The position numbers and the translations under genes were made by a program. Shown piece by piece: positions 16,260 through 25,317 of a DNA stretch of 64,000 bases. Below the pieces are notes generated by a model. That model ran no database searches, was not told the origin of the DNA, and saw only the letters and a program-made list of their open reading frames with translations. The DNA is from JAMDCX01 sp049977145 (lineage in GTDB: Bacteria > Planctomycetota > Phycisphaerae > WQYP01): assembly GCA_049977145.1 (NCBI GenBank), contig JBMFGW010000002.1:1-64000 (forward strand), read 5' to 3'. How positions within the stretch are numbered: the first letter of the stretch is position 1; the number at the start of each line of letters is the position of its first letter.

Positions 16260-17873
16260 TTACTTTCCAACTGCCGGCTGCGTCGTTGCAGGCCGGGTCA
16301 GGGGAGCTTTTACAACTTTTGCCGGCGGGCGCTTCGGCACCGTGCGATATTCTTTGGGCCACCAGCCACCGCCCATGGCAACAAATAATGCCGCAGTATC
16401 CTGATAGCGCTGGGATTTGGCGGTTACCACCGCCAGACTGGACCGTTGATACTGTACTTGCGCCGTCAAGAGGGTGGTATAATCGACAGCACCCGCCTTG
16501 TATTCCCAGCGTGCCAGCTTATAGGCGTTTACTGCCGCCAAATAAGCCCGCTGGTCATATTGGAGTGTTTGCGCATCATGCTGCACCGCACGCAGAGCGT
16601 TGGCGACTTGCGCAAAATCATTGAGTATCGTTCCTTGATAGTCCGCCACCACCGCCTGCAGTGCTGCTTCCGCCGCCCGTTTGTTGGCCCGCAGGCTGCC
16701 ACCGTCAAAAATCGTCTGCGTCAAACTACCGGCCACCGACCAAATCAGACTGGACGCATCAAAGAAGTTCGCCAAACGTCCGTTTTCAAATCCCAGATCG
16801 CCCGTAATTTGAATCAATGGATACATTTTCGCTATCGCCTCGCCCACCTGCGCATTGCCAGCCCGCAGTTGCGCCTCGGCGGACAAAATATCCGGCCGCT
16901 GGTGCACCAGCGAAGAAGGTAACGTCACGGGCAATGTAACCGGCAGTTTCAGCTGATTCAAGTTGAGATTGGGAATCCTCGCCTGCGACGGAATCCGCCC
17001 CAGCAATACCGCCAAGGCGTGCCGTGCCGCGGCAAGCGACTGTTCCAACGGCGGTAATGTCGCCTGCGTGGCGGCCACCTGACTTTCCTGATTTACCACG
17101 TCCAGATAGGTCACAGCCCCCAAACGATACTGCTGTTTGACAATCTTCAGAATGTTCATTTCTCCGCCGATCAACGTGCGTGTGGTTTTTACCTGCGCGT
17201 TCAGCGATGCGACCTCTATGGCCGTGGTGACGGTGTTGCCCTCCAACGTCAGATACGCTTCCTGCAGGGCATAACGTTGTTGATCTTCCTGGGCTTTAAA
17301 GGAATGGGTGACCAGACGGTTAAGCCCGAATATGTCCGGGTCGTAACTGACCTGAACATCACCGGTGTAAAGTGAAAAGGTACGGGTTGGGCCGCCGAAA
17401 CCAGCGCCGCTTTGCCGCTCCCTTTGCGCGGCGGTGGAAAGTCCAATTTGCGGGAAGAATATACCTTCCACCGATTTTAGATTTTCATGAGCCTCCCGCA
17501 GCACCGCTTCCGACGCCGTAAGGGTTGGACTATTTTTAATAGCCCGCAGCACCAACGCATCGACGGCCTTGGAGTTGTATAACTTCCACCACCTTGCTTC
17601 CACTTTGGCCCCATACGCAAAGGCCTGGGCCGTACCGGCGGCGCCAACGCCGGAAATCGCCTTGATTTTTTTGGGCCGTGCACCGACCGTGTAGGATTTT
17701 ACCACCGGTTCTTTTGGCACTTTTAGCGCGGGTTCAAAAGAACACCCCGCCGCTATAAGCAAAGCTAGAGCGAATACCGCAGCATACCATGGACGACCAA
17801 GAGGAGGCGTTTTATTGATACGGGTGGAAAACAGCTTTAACCCCTTGCACGGATAGCCAAAAACATATCCCAA
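16260..17873 (-). CDS. RND outer membrane factor, NodT/OprM family lipoprotein
   Basis: A 537-residue TolC-like channel of the OprM/NodT subfamily. The lipobox LLIAAGC (Cys near 44) shows lipid anchoring to the outer membrane. WWKLYNSKAVDALV and the duplicated helical repeats with LxxAxxNL-type heptads, a QRPDILSAEAQLRAGNAQVG motif and FDGGSLRANKRAAEAA are family hallmarks. A tail of about 35 residues rich in Pro/Lys/Thr extends beyond the usual end. First gene of the tripartite operon; the start could be any of several Met codons before the signal peptide. No local regulator gene of the TetR or MarR type is adjacent. Confidence 0.92.
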   Translation of the reverse strand: MGYVFGYPCKGLKLFSTRINKTPPLGRPWYAAVFALALLIAAGCSFEPALKVPKEPVVKSYTVGARPKKIKAISGVGAAGTAQAFAYGAKVEARWWKLYNSKAVDALVLRAIKNSPTLTASEAVLREAHENLKSVEGIFFPQIGLSTAAQRERQSGAGFGGPTRTFSLYTGDVQVSYDPDIFGLNRLVTHSFKAQEDQQRYALQEAYLTLEGNTVTTAIEVASLNAQVKTTRTLIGGEMNILKIVKQQYRLGAVTYLDVVNQESQVAATQATLPPLEQSLAAARHALAVLLGRIPSQARIPNLNLNQLKLPVTLPVTLPSSLVHQRPDILSAEAQLRAGNAQVGEAIAKMYPLIQITGDLGFENGRLANFFDASSLIWSVAGSLTQTIFDGGSLRANKRAAEAALQAVVADYQGTILNDFAQVANALRAVQHDAQTLQYDQRAYLAAVNAYKLARWEYKAGAVDYTTLLTAQVQYQRSSLAVVTAKSQRYQDTAALFVAMGGGWWPKEYRTVPKRPPAKVVKAPLTRPATTQPAVGK

Positions 17874-18194
17874 TTCCCGGCTCTTCCGGGTGATTATTTT
17901 CAGGAAGTATAGTATTAAACGTCCGGCAGGTCAAATTGTCATTTGAAATTGTCATTTTGATGGTGATCATATTTTTTCTTCGGGCGATCATACAGATGTA
18001 TGCCGATAATGCCGATAATGAGACTATTGATGGTAGCCGAACGCCGCCATCGCCGAATGAAAACGCAGGCGGGTAACGAATCCGTCTATGGAGACCGGGG
18101 TGGCCGATTGTGTGTCAAGGTGCAGTTGTTTTTATGAGACGCCGGCGGCGGAGGAATACTTTTGTACGCCGAGGGGAATGAGGTTTTATTTACA
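17874..18194. promoter_or_regulatory. Divergent regulatory region, RND operon / GGDEF-EAL gene
   Basis: This 320-base gap must carry promoters in both directions. It holds a 13-bp tandem repeat (AAATTGTCATTTG at 17933-17945 and AAATTGTCATTTT at 17946-17958), a TGATCA site at about 17964 and a doubled GCCGATAAT near 18001. These could be operator half-sites, but no regulator is known. No -35/-10 pair with good spacing is evident. Confidence 0.4.
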
Positions 18195-21100
18195 ATGAGT
18201 GACCCGTTAACAGCCTTTATGAACAGGCTGAAACACCCCACAAAATTTGCACTGGTAGGCTTGGCAATTCTGCTGGCCGTCACCATCCCCCTGTATCAAC
18301 TTTTTGCCGCGCAGAGCGACAAAATCAGCGTGCTGCGTGCCGAGCTGCGGTGGACCCGTTATAGCCAATACCTGCCGACACTGATGCTGCTGCTACAGGC
18401 CCACGAACAAGCGGTTCTCGCCACCGATAACGGCGAATTCATCCCCGCCACGAATGCCATGACAACCGTCGGCCAAATTAACTATCTACTGGCCAAAGTT
18501 AAACGTGATAACCACAGCCGCGCCCGGTCGCTGCACGTGCAAGGCTTGTGGTCCACTGTCATTAAAAATTGGAATCAATTACAAACCACCGAGACCGCCG
18601 CGGCACCGCAAGCTTTATCCGCCCAATACCGCCATGAATTGGGACAAATATGGAATATTATGCTGCTTGCATCAGATTATGCGAAACTGCGGCGCAATGA
18701 TGATCCGGCCAGCATCGGGATGATAGCGGCTATGCGTACCGAGATACCCCGTACCATAGCACTGCTTAATACCTTGCGGGTTATCCTGTTGACTAGACCA
18801 CATACGGCCGCCCAATCCGCGCAGCAATCATCCCGAATCCGCCAACTCGCGAACCGCCTTTACTGGGACAACATGACCAACATCGAGCATGATTTACGTT
18901 GGTCTGTCCAGTCGAATCCGCGGGTTTTTAAGCTTATGAACAGCCCGCTTTCCCAACTGCGGACGCAAAGTGCCAGCCTTTTGAAATTAGCTGCGGCGTC
19001 TGGTAATTTCGATGTAAATACCCGCAGTTTGCTGCTTTTGACCATTGATAAAATGACGGCCAATATTTCACTGATTTCCCGGCTCTCCATATATTGGCTA
19101 CAGAAGATACTTACGGCACAGCTATCCAATATGCGCTTTTGGATGGTTATCAGCAGGACCTTAACGGTCTTAATAACCGCAATTATAGCATTCCTTTTTA
19201 TCTCCATGTACCGCTCCCTCATCGGCGCCATCGTGGAACGCACCACCGCCGAAGGACATATTCGTCAGGTCCGTGATCTGTATGAGGCGTTAAGTCAGAC
19301 CAACAGGCTTATCGCCCACCGCTGCGGGCAGGAGGAGCTATTTGCGGAAGTTTGCCGAATTATCGTCCAACTGGGCCATTTTGATCTGGCGGCCATCGTG
19401 CTGCTCGATTCCGCCAGCGGGCGAATCCGACCCGCCGCCAGTGCCGGTCCGGCGGTGATCACTTACCTTAGCCGGATACAATTCGACGAAGATCGTGCCA
19501 TACCGGCCGATTGCCAGCCGGTGGCGGCCTGTATGGCGTCCGCACAACCCACAATTATTAATCGGATGAATTTTCTATCGCCATCGCGGAACTGGGAAAT
19601 TGAAGCAATCCACGCCGGCCTGCAGTCCGCCTCCGCTTTTCCGCTGCGCCGCAACAATACCGTCACGGGCGCTCTGGTAATTTACAGCGTGTGTGAAAAT
19701 CGCTTCGACGCACAGTTTACCAAATTACTTACTGAGATTTCCAACAGCGTCTCGTTCGCCATGGAGGATATCGCCCGCGACAATTTCCGCACCGCCGCCG
19801 AGCAAGCGCTCCGCGATTCTGAACAGCGCTACCACATCGTGATGGAAGGGGCCGGCGACGCCATTATCCTGACCGACGGCGATGGTCGGATTGTGGAAGC
19901 CAATCGCCGTGCCATGGAGCAGTTGGGGTACACCCGCGAAGAACTTATGCAGTTGCCAGCCACGGCGTTATTTCCAAAAAATCAGCGGGTCGACGCGATG
20001 GCACGTTATGTGAAGATTCTGGTTACCGGGCGCACGGTCGATTCCAGTTTCAGCGTCGTGCGTAAAGACCAGCACACCGTACCCATAGAGGCGGTAGAAT
20101 CGCGGGTGGACCTGCAGGGGCGACATTTCGTTTTGAGCATCTTTCATGATGTCAGCGAGCGGCAGGAAGCCGAAGAGCACATTCGTTATCTGGCCTTCCA
20201 TGACGCGCTGACCGGACTACCCAATCGGACGTTGCTCATCGACCGCATTGAACAGGCCGTTCGCGAGGCGCAGCGCCGCGCCAGCCTGGTGGGCATCCTG
20301 TTCCTGGATCTTGATAATTTCAAAATGGTCAACGATACCTTAGGCCATGATTGCGGCGATGAACTTTTGCAAGCCGCGGCCATACGTATCCGCAATACGT
20401 TACGCACGGAAGATACCTTGGCGCGGCTGGGCGGCGACGAATTCATCGTCTTGATTCCGGATCCGAAATTACCGGAGGATGTGGCGGTGGTTTCCCGGAA
20501 AATCATCGAATCCATGAATGTACCATTTGTTATCTCCGGTGAAAAATTTCATATCACCTGCAGCATCGGTATGAGTATTTTCCCCCGGGATGGGCTAGAC
20601 AGCGGCGCGCTATTGCGCACTGCGGATGAAGCTCTGTATAATGTGAAAAAAGATGGCCGCAATCGCGCCACGTTCCATACTCCCGAGATGCATGAGGCGG
20701 CCTTGGATTCCATTCGCATGGAAAACGATCTGCGCGAAGCCATCCGTCTGGAACAGTTTGTGCTGCACTATCAGCCGGTCGTCAATCTTCAGACCGGGCA
20801 AATTATGGGGGCGGAAGCGTTAATCCGCTGGCAACATCCGGAACGCGGGCTTATTTCCCCCTTGCGTTTTATTCCACTGGCGGAGGAAAAGGGACTGATT
20901 CTGGCGCTTGGCGAATGGGTGCTGCGCACCGCCTGTATGCAGAACCGCCGCTGGCAGCTCGCCGGGCTGCCCGTGGTTCCTATTGCGGTAAATCTGTCCG
21001 CGCTGCAATGCCGCGAACCGGCGTTGGAACAGACCATTCGTACGGTCCTGGCGGATAGCGGTTTAGCGCCTTCCCTGTTGGAACTGGAAATAACCGAAGG

Positions 21101-21524
21101 CACGCTCATGCAGCAAACCGAAACGCTGCGTAATCGTATGCTGGAAATTAAAAAACTCGGAATACGTTTCTCGCTGGATGATTTTGGCACCGGGTATTCC
21201 AGTTTGAGTTATCTAACCCAGTTTCCCATCGACACACTGAAAATTGATCGCTCCTTCGTCCGCGACATGATGGATGACCCCAAAGACCTGGCGGTGGTGG
21301 ATACCATCGTGGATTTAGCCGACAATCTGCAGTTGCGCACCGTAGCCGAGGGCGTGGAAAAAATGGAACAAGTCACGCTATTAAAACTGCTGGGCTGTCA
21401 TTCCATGCAAGGTTACCATTTCAGCCCGCCAGTACCTGCCGAACAATTTGCCGCGTTCCTCGCCACTGATCAACGGCTGGAAAACATAAAGCCCGCCGCC
21501 GCCCCCGCGGTTTCGGGTTCGTGA
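18195..21524 (+). CDS. Membrane GAF-PAS-GGDEF-EAL cyclic-di-GMP protein
   Basis: An 1109-residue signalling protein that can in principle both make and degrade cyclic-di-GMP. TM1 is at about 18-39 and TM2 at about 315-340, enclosing a mostly helical extracytoplasmic sensor of about 275 residues that I do not recognise. These are followed by a GAF-like domain (about 380-525), a PAS domain (about 540-655), GGDEF with intact GGDEF at 746-750 and an inhibitory RTED site five residues before it, and EAL with EAL at 874-876, DDFGTGYSS from 995 and VAEGVEK. Both catalytic domains appear intact. The ATG at 18195 with GAGG upstream is preferred to a TTG at 18162. It is divergent from the RND operon. 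Confidence 0.92.
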   Translation: MSDPLTAFMNRLKHPTKFALVGLAILLAVTIPLYQLFAAQSDKISVLRAELRWTRYSQYLPTLMLLLQAHEQAVLATDNGEFIPATNAMTTVGQINYLLAKVKRDNHSRARSLHVQGLWSTVIKNWNQLQTTETAAAPQALSAQYRHELGQIWNIMLLASDYAKLRRNDDPASIGMIAAMRTEIPRTIALLNTLRVILLTRPHTAAQSAQQSSRIRQLANRLYWDNMTNIEHDLRWSVQSNPRVFKLMNSPLSQLRTQSASLLKLAAASGNFDVNTRSLLLLTIDKMTANISLISRLSIYWLQKILTAQLSNMRFWMVISRTLTVLITAIIAFLFISMYRSLIGAIVERTTAEGHIRQVRDLYEALSQTNRLIAHRCGQEELFAEVCRIIVQLGHFDLAAIVLLDSASGRIRPAASAGPAVITYLSRIQFDEDRAIPADCQPVAACMASAQPTIINRMNFLSPSRNWEIEAIHAGLQSASAFPLRRNNTVTGALVIYSVCENRFDAQFTKLLTEISNSVSFAMEDIARDNFRTAAEQALRDSEQRYHIVMEGAGDAIILTDGDGRIVEANRRAMEQLGYTREELMQLPATALFPKNQRVDAMARYVKILVTGRTVDSSFSVVRKDQHTVPIEAVESRVDLQGRHFVLSIFHDVSERQEAEEHIRYLAFHDALTGLPNRTLLIDRIEQAVREAQRRASLVGILFLDLDNFKMVNDTLGHDCGDELLQAAAIRIRNTLRTEDTLARLGGDEFIVLIPDPKLPEDVAVVSRKIIESMNVPFVISGEKFHITCSIGMSIFPRDGLDSGALLRTADEALYNVKKDGRNRATFHTPEMHEAALDSIRMENDLREAIRLEQFVLHYQPVVNLQTGQIMGAEALIRWQHPERGLISPLRFIPLAEEKGLILALGEWVLRTACMQNRRWQLAGLPVVPIAVNLSALQCREPALEQTIRTVLADSGLAPSLLELEITEGTLMQQTETLRNRMLEIKKLGIRFSLDDFGTGYSSLSYLTQFPIDTLKIDRSFVRDMMDDPKDLAVVDTIVDLADNLQLRTVAEGVEKMEQVTLLKLLGCHSMQGYHFSPPVPAEQFAAFLATDQRLENIKPAAAPAVSGS

Positions 21525-21534
21525 CAATTTGAGC

Positions 21535-23034
21535 TTACCGCCGGATCGACTTCCAGAAATCGGTCAACGCCCCGCCGCGAAACCATACCAGTAAAGCAGT
21601 GTAAATAAGTATAAATGATAAACTGCCCGCGCCCGCGTTTTCCCAAGCCGGTATGGCCATATTACCGGCCAGTATACGCACGGCCAGCCACGGCAGCGCC
21701 GCCGCAGCAGCCATGGCCGCCGGAATAAGAAATAGCGCCGCCACATCCCGCCAGGTGCCGCCGCCGTAGCCGATGGCCAGCCGCACCAACAGCGGCGCGG
21801 CTGCGGCCCAATACATTGCGACCATGGCCGCCAGCAAGACCGCCCCACCGCTCCACGCGGCGAAAAAAGCCAGGGGAATAAACAGCAGGGCGCTGCCGGA
21901 AGCCCATCCCAACTGAAAGACGAAACGCCCTTGCGCCAGTAATAAATTCAGCGCCGGCTCCATGAGCAACATAAACGCCGCCCCTAATGCCAAAAATTCC
22001 AACGGTAGAATCGCCAGCCGCCATTTGTCACCATAGACCAGCGTCAGCACTGGCCCGGCCAACAGCGCTTCCAGCACACATAACGGCATACCCAGCAGCG
22101 TCACCAGATTGGCCGCCCGGAGAAAGGCGCGGCTTTGCCGTTGCGTTTCATTTTGGATGCTGGTTAAAGCCGGGTACAAGACTCCGGCGGCATTGGTGGA
22201 AACAACCTGCGTTACCTGCGTGGATAAATTGGAGGCAAAAAAATAATTTCCTACCATCGTGATCGGAGCAAAAGCCCGCAGACACACCATTTCCGCAATT
22301 CGGTTGATAGTCACACATACCACCGATCCCAGCAATAAGCCGGAGTCGCCAAACAATTTCGGCCAGCGGTTGAAATGTGGTTCAAATCCAATATGCGTGG
22401 GGGCCGCGATCCAGAGCGCTACGGCCCGCAGGGCCCCCACCACCGGTAGTGGAATGACGAAGCTGTACACGCCCCATCCCGTGGCCGCCAAAACAATACT
22501 AAGTACCATAGCGGTGAGATTGTAGCCCAGGCCGATCATCGCCAGTTCTCGAAATCGCATATCTTTCGTAAGTCGCGCGGTCGGGATCGCAAATAGCGCA
22601 GTAATGGCGACGCCGGGGGCAATAATTTCCATAATCGGTATTAACCGTGGCGCATGAAAAACCATGGCCGCATACGGAGCCGCCAGCAACATCAGCAGAC
22701 CTGCCGCCAGTCCCAGGGCTATTTCCATCCAAAAGGCCGCAGTGGCCCAGCGGGCAAAGGTACGTTGTTTTTGCACCAAAATCTGTGGCATGCCGGATTT
22801 GCGGAGAATATTGGGAATGGATCCCGCGGCATAAGCCAGACCGACGAGGCCAAAATCATGCGGGGTCAACAGACGGGCTAGAATAATCTGTCCAACGACG
22901 CCAAAACCCTTGGAAGCGAGCGTCTGCAACACCATCCAGACCGCGCTGCCGACACTGCGCCGTGTAAGGTGTGGCGCAGCGCCGTCGGCGGCGGACGGTT
23001 TTGGCGGGCTGTCGTTGGCGTGAAAATCCGTCAC
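21535..23034 (-). CDS. Oligosaccharide flippase family membrane protein (Wzx-like)
   Basis: A 499-residue MOP-superfamily polysaccharide transporter that would flip lipid-linked glycan repeat units across the inner membrane. After a polar N-terminal 25 residues it shows about 12-14 hydrophobic segments; the opening SAVWMVLQTLASKGFGVVGQ and ILARLLTPHDFGLVGLA are typical of WzxC/TuaB-type members. The start is a GTG at 23034. It is convergent with the GGDEF-EAL gene (10 bases apart) and divergent from scpB. It stands apart from other glycan genes except the nearby GT2-DUF2062 gene, so the glycan is unknown. Confidence 0.85.
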   Translation of the reverse strand: MTDFHANDSPPKPSAADGAAPHLTRRSVGSAVWMVLQTLASKGFGVVGQIILARLLTPHDFGLVGLAYAAGSIPNILRKSGMPQILVQKQRTFARWATAAFWMEIALGLAAGLLMLLAAPYAAMVFHAPRLIPIMEIIAPGVAITALFAIPTARLTKDMRFRELAMIGLGYNLTAMVLSIVLAATGWGVYSFVIPLPVVGALRAVALWIAAPTHIGFEPHFNRWPKLFGDSGLLLGSVVCVTINRIAEMVCLRAFAPITMVGNYFFASNLSTQVTQVVSTNAAGVLYPALTSIQNETQRQSRAFLRAANLVTLLGMPLCVLEALLAGPVLTLVYGDKWRLAILPLEFLALGAAFMLLMEPALNLLLAQGRFVFQLGWASGSALLFIPLAFFAAWSGGAVLLAAMVAMYWAAAAPLLVRLAIGYGGGTWRDVAALFLIPAAMAAAAALPWLAVRILAGNMAIPAWENAGAGSLSFILIYTALLVWFRGGALTDFWKSIRR

Positions 23035-23128
23035 ATCATATCCATTGCAGAACCGGAACCGGCTACTTTTACCATAATTATATCATATTGACTTTACTCC
23101 CCGCCGGGTACGGGGTAAATTCTAAGGG

Positions 23129-23839
23129 ATGAATACCGCGACGGAAGCAGAGTTGTCTTCTCAAGAGTTCCAGCCACCGGTGTCGACAACAACGCCGGAA
23201 GACCTGACCGCAAATTCCGCGGAAGAAAATCCGTCAGGCACGATGGCACCGGCGTCCGAAGAAGTGGTGTTGGCACCGGTTGACGGACAGGCCGTGGCCA
23301 ATATCAGCCCAACGGATCAAATGCCGTTGCGGCAGGTGCTTGAGGCGTTGTTGTTCGCCAGTGATGTGCCATTATCGGCGGCCAAGATCACTGAGACATT
23401 GGGGTTGGAGTCAACGCGAACGGTAAAGGCGGCGGTGGCGGAGCTTAATGAGGGGTATAACCAGCGGGAGGCGCCGTTCCGAATTGAAGAGCGGGCCGGG
23501 GGCTATCAGATACTGACTTTGCCGCAGTATGCGGAATATATTCAGCGGCTCATGCGGAAACGCGATGAGGGCCGACTGACACCGGCGGCCCTGGAAACGC
23601 TGGCGATCATTGCGTACAAACAGCCGATTTTGCGGGTGGATGTGGAAGCGATCCGCGGCGTGGCCTGTGGGGAAGTGATCCGTACACTGATGGAATACAA
23701 TCTCGTTAAGATCGTGGGGCGCGCCGAGGAGGTGGGGCGGCCAATGCTATATGGCACCACCAAACACTTTCTTGAAGTTTTTGGTTTAGGCAGCCTTAAA
23801 GACCTGCCCAAATCGGATCAATTAAAAGAGCCGGCGTAA
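23129..23839 (+). CDS. scpB: Segregation and condensation protein B
   Basis: A 236-residue ScpB, the winged-helix partner of ScpA and SMC in chromosome condensation. The conserved part begins at MPLRQVLEALLFASDVPLS (about residue 66) and includes RPMLYGTTKHFLEVFGL near the end, with the RLTPAALETLAIIAYKQP block characteristic of the family. The first 65 residues are acidic, Thr/Pro/Ala-rich and probably disordered; either a real extension or an over-long start (internal ATGs occur, for example MAPASEE). The usual partner scpA is not in the window. 105 bases separate it from the next gene. Confidence 0.92.
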   Translation: MNTATEAELSSQEFQPPVSTTTPEDLTANSAEENPSGTMAPASEEVVLAPVDGQAVANISPTDQMPLRQVLEALLFASDVPLSAAKITETLGLESTRTVKAAVAELNEGYNQREAPFRIEERAGGYQILTLPQYAEYIQRLMRKRDEGRLTPAALETLAIIAYKQPILRVDVEAIRGVACGEVIRTLMEYNLVKIVGRAEEVGRPMLYGTTKHFLEVFGLGSLKDLPKSDQLKEPA

Positions 23840-23943
23840 CACAATGAGGTAGCGGTATTGGGATGCTGTTTCTGGCGTCTAACTGGGTAGAATCGGGCGT
23901 ATTACGCGCAGGTAATTGACGCGAATTTGGGATACAAAACTTT

Positions 23944-25296
23944 ATGACGTCGGATCGCCTTACCGTCATGACGCCCAACCGCACATCGGACAGCGCCGCA
24001 ACCGGGCCTTCCGGCGCGTCCGCCGCCAGCACGCCACTCCCGCAGGCCCTTATCTATGCGGTCATTATTCCTGTTTATAACCACGGCAAAACGCTCAGCA
24101 AGATTGTTGATGAAGTGTTGACCCGACTTCCGGAGACCATGGTCTTTGTGATTAATGACGGCAGCACGGATTCTACGGAAGCGGTGTTGCATGCCCTGGA
24201 AACACGGTATGCTTCCGGTCCGCACAGTTTGCTGCACATTGTGCGGCACCGCCGGAACCGGGGAAAGGGTGCCGCCTTGCTGACCGGTTTTGCCGCCGCC
24301 TGGCAGGCCGGTTGCACCCATGCCATCACTATTGATTCTGATGGCCAGCATTTGCCAACGGATATTTTTCGGCTCATGCAGATCAGTCATTTATTTCCAG
24401 ATGACTTGATTATCGGTGATCGACAGATGGATTTTGCGAACGTCCCGGCGCGCAGTAAGCGGGGGCGCGATATGTCCCGCTTCTGGATGATGCTGCAAAC
24501 CGGACAGGATGTTCCCGACACCCAGTGCGGGCTGCGAATTTATCCGTTACAGCATACACGTACGCTCCGGCATCTATTCCGTCGCTTTGATTTTGAAACC
24601 GAAACGCTGGTGCGACACGCCTGGGCTGGTTTACAGATAAGGTCCGCACCGATCACCTGTATTTATTTTTCCGCCGCAGACCGCATTACCCATTTCCGCC
24701 CGGTGTGGGACACCCTCCGCGGCGTGCGACTCAACGTGCTGCTGACAACCTGGCGAATCATCAATCCATTTCCCTGTCGTAAATGTCACATAGCTTATGA
24801 GTACCAAAAGGTGCACTGGCGCGACATCGGCAACTGGTATTTCTGGAAGCGGCAACTGGGCTTGTCCCATTGCGATGCGCTGGCGCACGCCATGCTGGCC
24901 ACCGCCATGGGCGTAGGCGTATTAATTGCCGTTCTACCTCTTTATGGTATCCAGACCATTCTAGCGCTTTACACCGCCCGACGGTTGCACATTAATATCC
25001 CCGTTACGCTGGCGGCCACACAACTTTCCTTGCCACCACTGATGCCGATTTTAATTTTTATGGATATCGCGACCGGCAATCTGATCCTGCACGGCTCTTT
25101 CCCAGCAACGTCGATTGCAGCGTATCGGAGCCTTTCATGGTTTGAAATATTCGGAAAATTTCTAGGCCCTTTATTGTTGGGCGGATTGGTTTGTGGATTG
25201 GCACTCGGTACCATCGCGGTACTGCTGACCCGCGCTTTTCTGGCAAGCCGACATCGACAGGTGTCGGTGCCGATAAACCCGGAAGAGATAAAATAA
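23944..25296 (+). CDS. GT2 glycosyltransferase fused to DUF2062 membrane domain
   Basis: A 450-residue two-domain protein. Residues about 38-240 form a GT-A family 2 glycosyltransferase: VIIPVYNHGKTL, VINDGSTDST, and SDGQH as the metal-binding DxD equivalent, followed by the PDTQCGLRIY acceptor-side motif of dolichyl-phosphate-mannose/undecaprenyl-phosphate sugar transferases. Residues about 310-440 form a DUF2062 membrane domain (MGVGVLIAVLPLYGIQTILA and several helices). It probably transfers a sugar to a polyprenyl phosphate at the membrane. Convergent with the sigma-factor gene, with stops 21 bases apart. Confidence 0.85.
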   Translation: MTSDRLTVMTPNRTSDSAATGPSGASAASTPLPQALIYAVIIPVYNHGKTLSKIVDEVLTRLPETMVFVINDGSTDSTEAVLHALETRYASGPHSLLHIVRHRRNRGKGAALLTGFAAAWQAGCTHAITIDSDGQHLPTDIFRLMQISHLFPDDLIIGDRQMDFANVPARSKRGRDMSRFWMMLQTGQDVPDTQCGLRIYPLQHTRTLRHLFRRFDFETETLVRHAWAGLQIRSAPITCIYFSAADRITHFRPVWDTLRGVRLNVLLTTWRIINPFPCRKCHIAYEYQKVHWRDIGNWYFWKRQLGLSHCDALAHAMLATAMGVGVLIAVLPLYGIQTILALYTARRLHINIPVTLAATQLSLPPLMPILIFMDIATGNLILHGSFPATSIAAYRSLSWFEIFGKFLGPLLLGGLVCGLALGTIAVLLTRAFLASRHRQVSVPINPEEIK

Positions 25297-25317
25297 ATGC
25301 AAAAAACGCCACCACCG

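Noticed and set aside
16260..16362. Longer start for the RND adaptor
   Set aside because: It would overlap the outer-membrane factor gene by 100 bases and give a peptide unlike any adaptor start ahead of the TM helix.
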